Part shown: piece after piece, positions 62,747 to 64,000 of the stretch
How the letters are laid out: every line of letters starts with the position of its first letter
Position numbering within the stretch: the stretch's first letter is position 1
Notes under the pieces: model-generated
The model's input: only the letters and a program-made list of their open reading frames with translations
Database searches by the model: none
Told to the model about the DNA's origin: nothing
Program-made: the position numbers and the translations under genes
Assembly (NCBI GenBank): GCA_029851415.1
Contig: CM056741.1
Location: 89,005,282-89,069,281, forward strand
Direction of reading: 5' to 3'
DNA from: Eretmocerus hayati
Taxonomy: Eukaryota; Arthropoda; Insecta; Hymenoptera; Aphelinidae
Length of the DNA: 64,000 bases

Positions 62747-64000
62747 GGTGACATTCGTGGTTTAGTACTCGAGGTGAAACTCGTGATCCGGTACTAGATT
62801 TGAGGTTCGTGATCCAGCACTCGAGATGACACTCGTGGTCCAGTACTCGAGTCGATAGTCGTGGTCCAGTACTCGAGGTAACATTCGTGGTCCAGTATCC
62901 GAGGTGTAACTCGTGATCCGGTACTAGAGGTGACACTCACGGTCCAGTACTCGAGGTCAACTCGTGATCCGGTACTCGAGGAGACACTCGTAGTCCAATA
63001 GTGGAGGTGAAACTCGTGAACCGGTACTCGCGGTGACACCCGTGGTCCAGTACTCGACGTTACACTCGACGTCTATTACAAGAGGTGACACTCATGGTCC
63101 AGTACTCGAGATCACACTCGGAGTCCAGTAATCGAGGTGACACTCGTGGTCCAGTACTCGAGGTGACACTAACGGTCCAGTACTAGAGGTGACACTCATG
63201 ATCCGGTATTAGAGGTGACACTCGTGATGCGGTATTCGAGGTGACACTCAAGGTCGAGAACTCGAGGTGATAGTCGTGGTCCAGTACTCGAGGTGACATC
63301 CGCGGTCCAGTACTCGAGGTGAAACTCGTGATCCGGTACTAGAGGTGACATTCGTGATCCGGTACTAGAGGTGACAGTCGCGGTCCAGTACTAGAGGTGA
63401 CACTCATGATCCGGTATTAGAGTCAACACTCGTGATCCGGTACTCGAGGTGACACTCAGAGTCCAGTACAAGAGGTTACACTCGACGTCTAGTACTAGAG
63501 GTGACCCCCGTCGTCCAGTACTAGAAGTGACACTCGTGGTCCAGTACTAGAGGTGACCATCGCGGTACAGTACTAGAGGTGACACTCGGTCTCCAGTACT
63601 AGAGGTGACACTCGTGGTTTACTGCTCGAGGTGACACTTGTGGTCCGGTACTAGGATTGAAACCTGTCGTCCAGTTTTCGAGATGAAACTCATGATCCGG
63701 TCCTAGAGGTGACACTCGTGATCCGGTATTAGAGGCAACACTCGTGATCCGGTACTCTGGGTGACATTCGTAGTCCGATAGTCGAGGTGAGTTTCGTGAA
63801 CCAGTACTCGAGGTGACACTCGTAGTCCAGTACTCGAGGTGACACTCATGACCGGTATTAGAGGTGTCACTCGTGATCCGGTACTCGGGGTGACACTCGC
63901 GGTCCAGTACTAGAGGTGACACTCGTGGTCCAGTACTCGAGGTGATACTCGTGGTCCAGTACTCGCGGTGACACTCATGATCCGGTATCAGAGGTGACAC
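62747..64000. repeat. 1,661-bp tandem unit, copy 2 (cut by window end)
   Basis: 1,254 bp are visible and match 61086-62339 with scattered changes, such as GACGTCTAG near 63484 against GACATCTAG near 61832 and GAGTTTCG near 63790 against GAATTTCG. The unit continues beyond the window. Confidence 0.9.

Larger units (their letters stand above)
57139..64000. repeat. 26-bp satellite array, right part (about 264 monomers)
   Basis: The same 26-bp monomer resumes in the same orientation and in register directly after the target-site duplication of the inserted element, and runs to the window end. Joining the monomer before the element to the one after it restores a normal unit, so this is one array split by insertion. 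This part is rich in the variants GACGTCTAGTACTAG, CGGTCTCCAGTAC and GGTGAAACTCG, and contains two successive higher-order tandem duplications (1,766 and 1,661 bp). Confidence 0.97.

Noticed and set aside
1..64000. CENP-B-box-like motif within the monomer (TTCG...CCGG variants)
   Set aside because: The spacing and core bases do not fit the known box, so I cannot support a centromere-protein site.
1..64000. Telomeric repeats or rDNA spacer
   Set aside because: No TTAGG or TTAGGG tracts and no rRNA-like sequence are seen; the monomer is 26 bp and unlike either.

Overview
This window is a eukaryotic satellite-DNA block with no recognisable protein-coding gene. About 59.4 of the 64 kb is a tandem array of one 26-bp monomer, roughly 2,280 copies by length. 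The monomer reads, in two halves, GTCCAGTACTCGAG then GTGACACTCGTG. It is interrupted once, at 52582-57133, by a 4.55-kb LTR retrotransposon-like element in minus orientation. The element's primer-binding site matches the 3' end of an animal-type initiator tRNA-Met, which is the only clue to the host: probably a metazoan. A centromeric, pericentromeric, subtelomeric or B/sex-chromosome location cannot be told from the sequence.

The array is organised as higher-order repeats (HORs). Left domain (1 to ~16.8 kb): a 14-monomer (364 bp) duplication, two clusters of an 11-monomer (286 bp) HOR, and a tandem duplication of 5,564 bp (exactly 214 x 26) whose copies (3738-9301 and 9302-14865) are almost identical. 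A shorter, diverged third copy follows. Middle domain (~16.8-41.3 kb): a mosaic of shuffled blocks with tandem units of 1,754, 2,156, 1,844 and 1,091 bp and a 2.1-kb block repeated 17,452 bp away. Right domain (~41.3-52.6 kb): about 2.1-kb blocks present four times. Distal domain (57.1-64 kb): tandem units of 1,766 and 1,661 bp, the second running off the window edge.

The retrotransposon has two ~531-bp LTRs (TG...CA ends, about 6% different by eye), a perfect 5-bp target-site duplication (AGAGG), a primer-binding site and a polypurine tract. No gag, protease, integrase or reverse transcriptase is visible in its 3.49-kb interior, so it looks non-autonomous or fully decayed. The interior is two-part: a GC-rich leader next to the primer-binding site, ending in a consensus-like splice donor, then a longer AT-rich part.

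Many minus-strand open frames of 60-212 codons run through the satellite. They arise because the consensus monomer has no stop codon in any minus-strand frame and 26 is not a multiple of 3, so each frame cycles through a 78-bp, 26-residue unit. I do not annotate them as genes.
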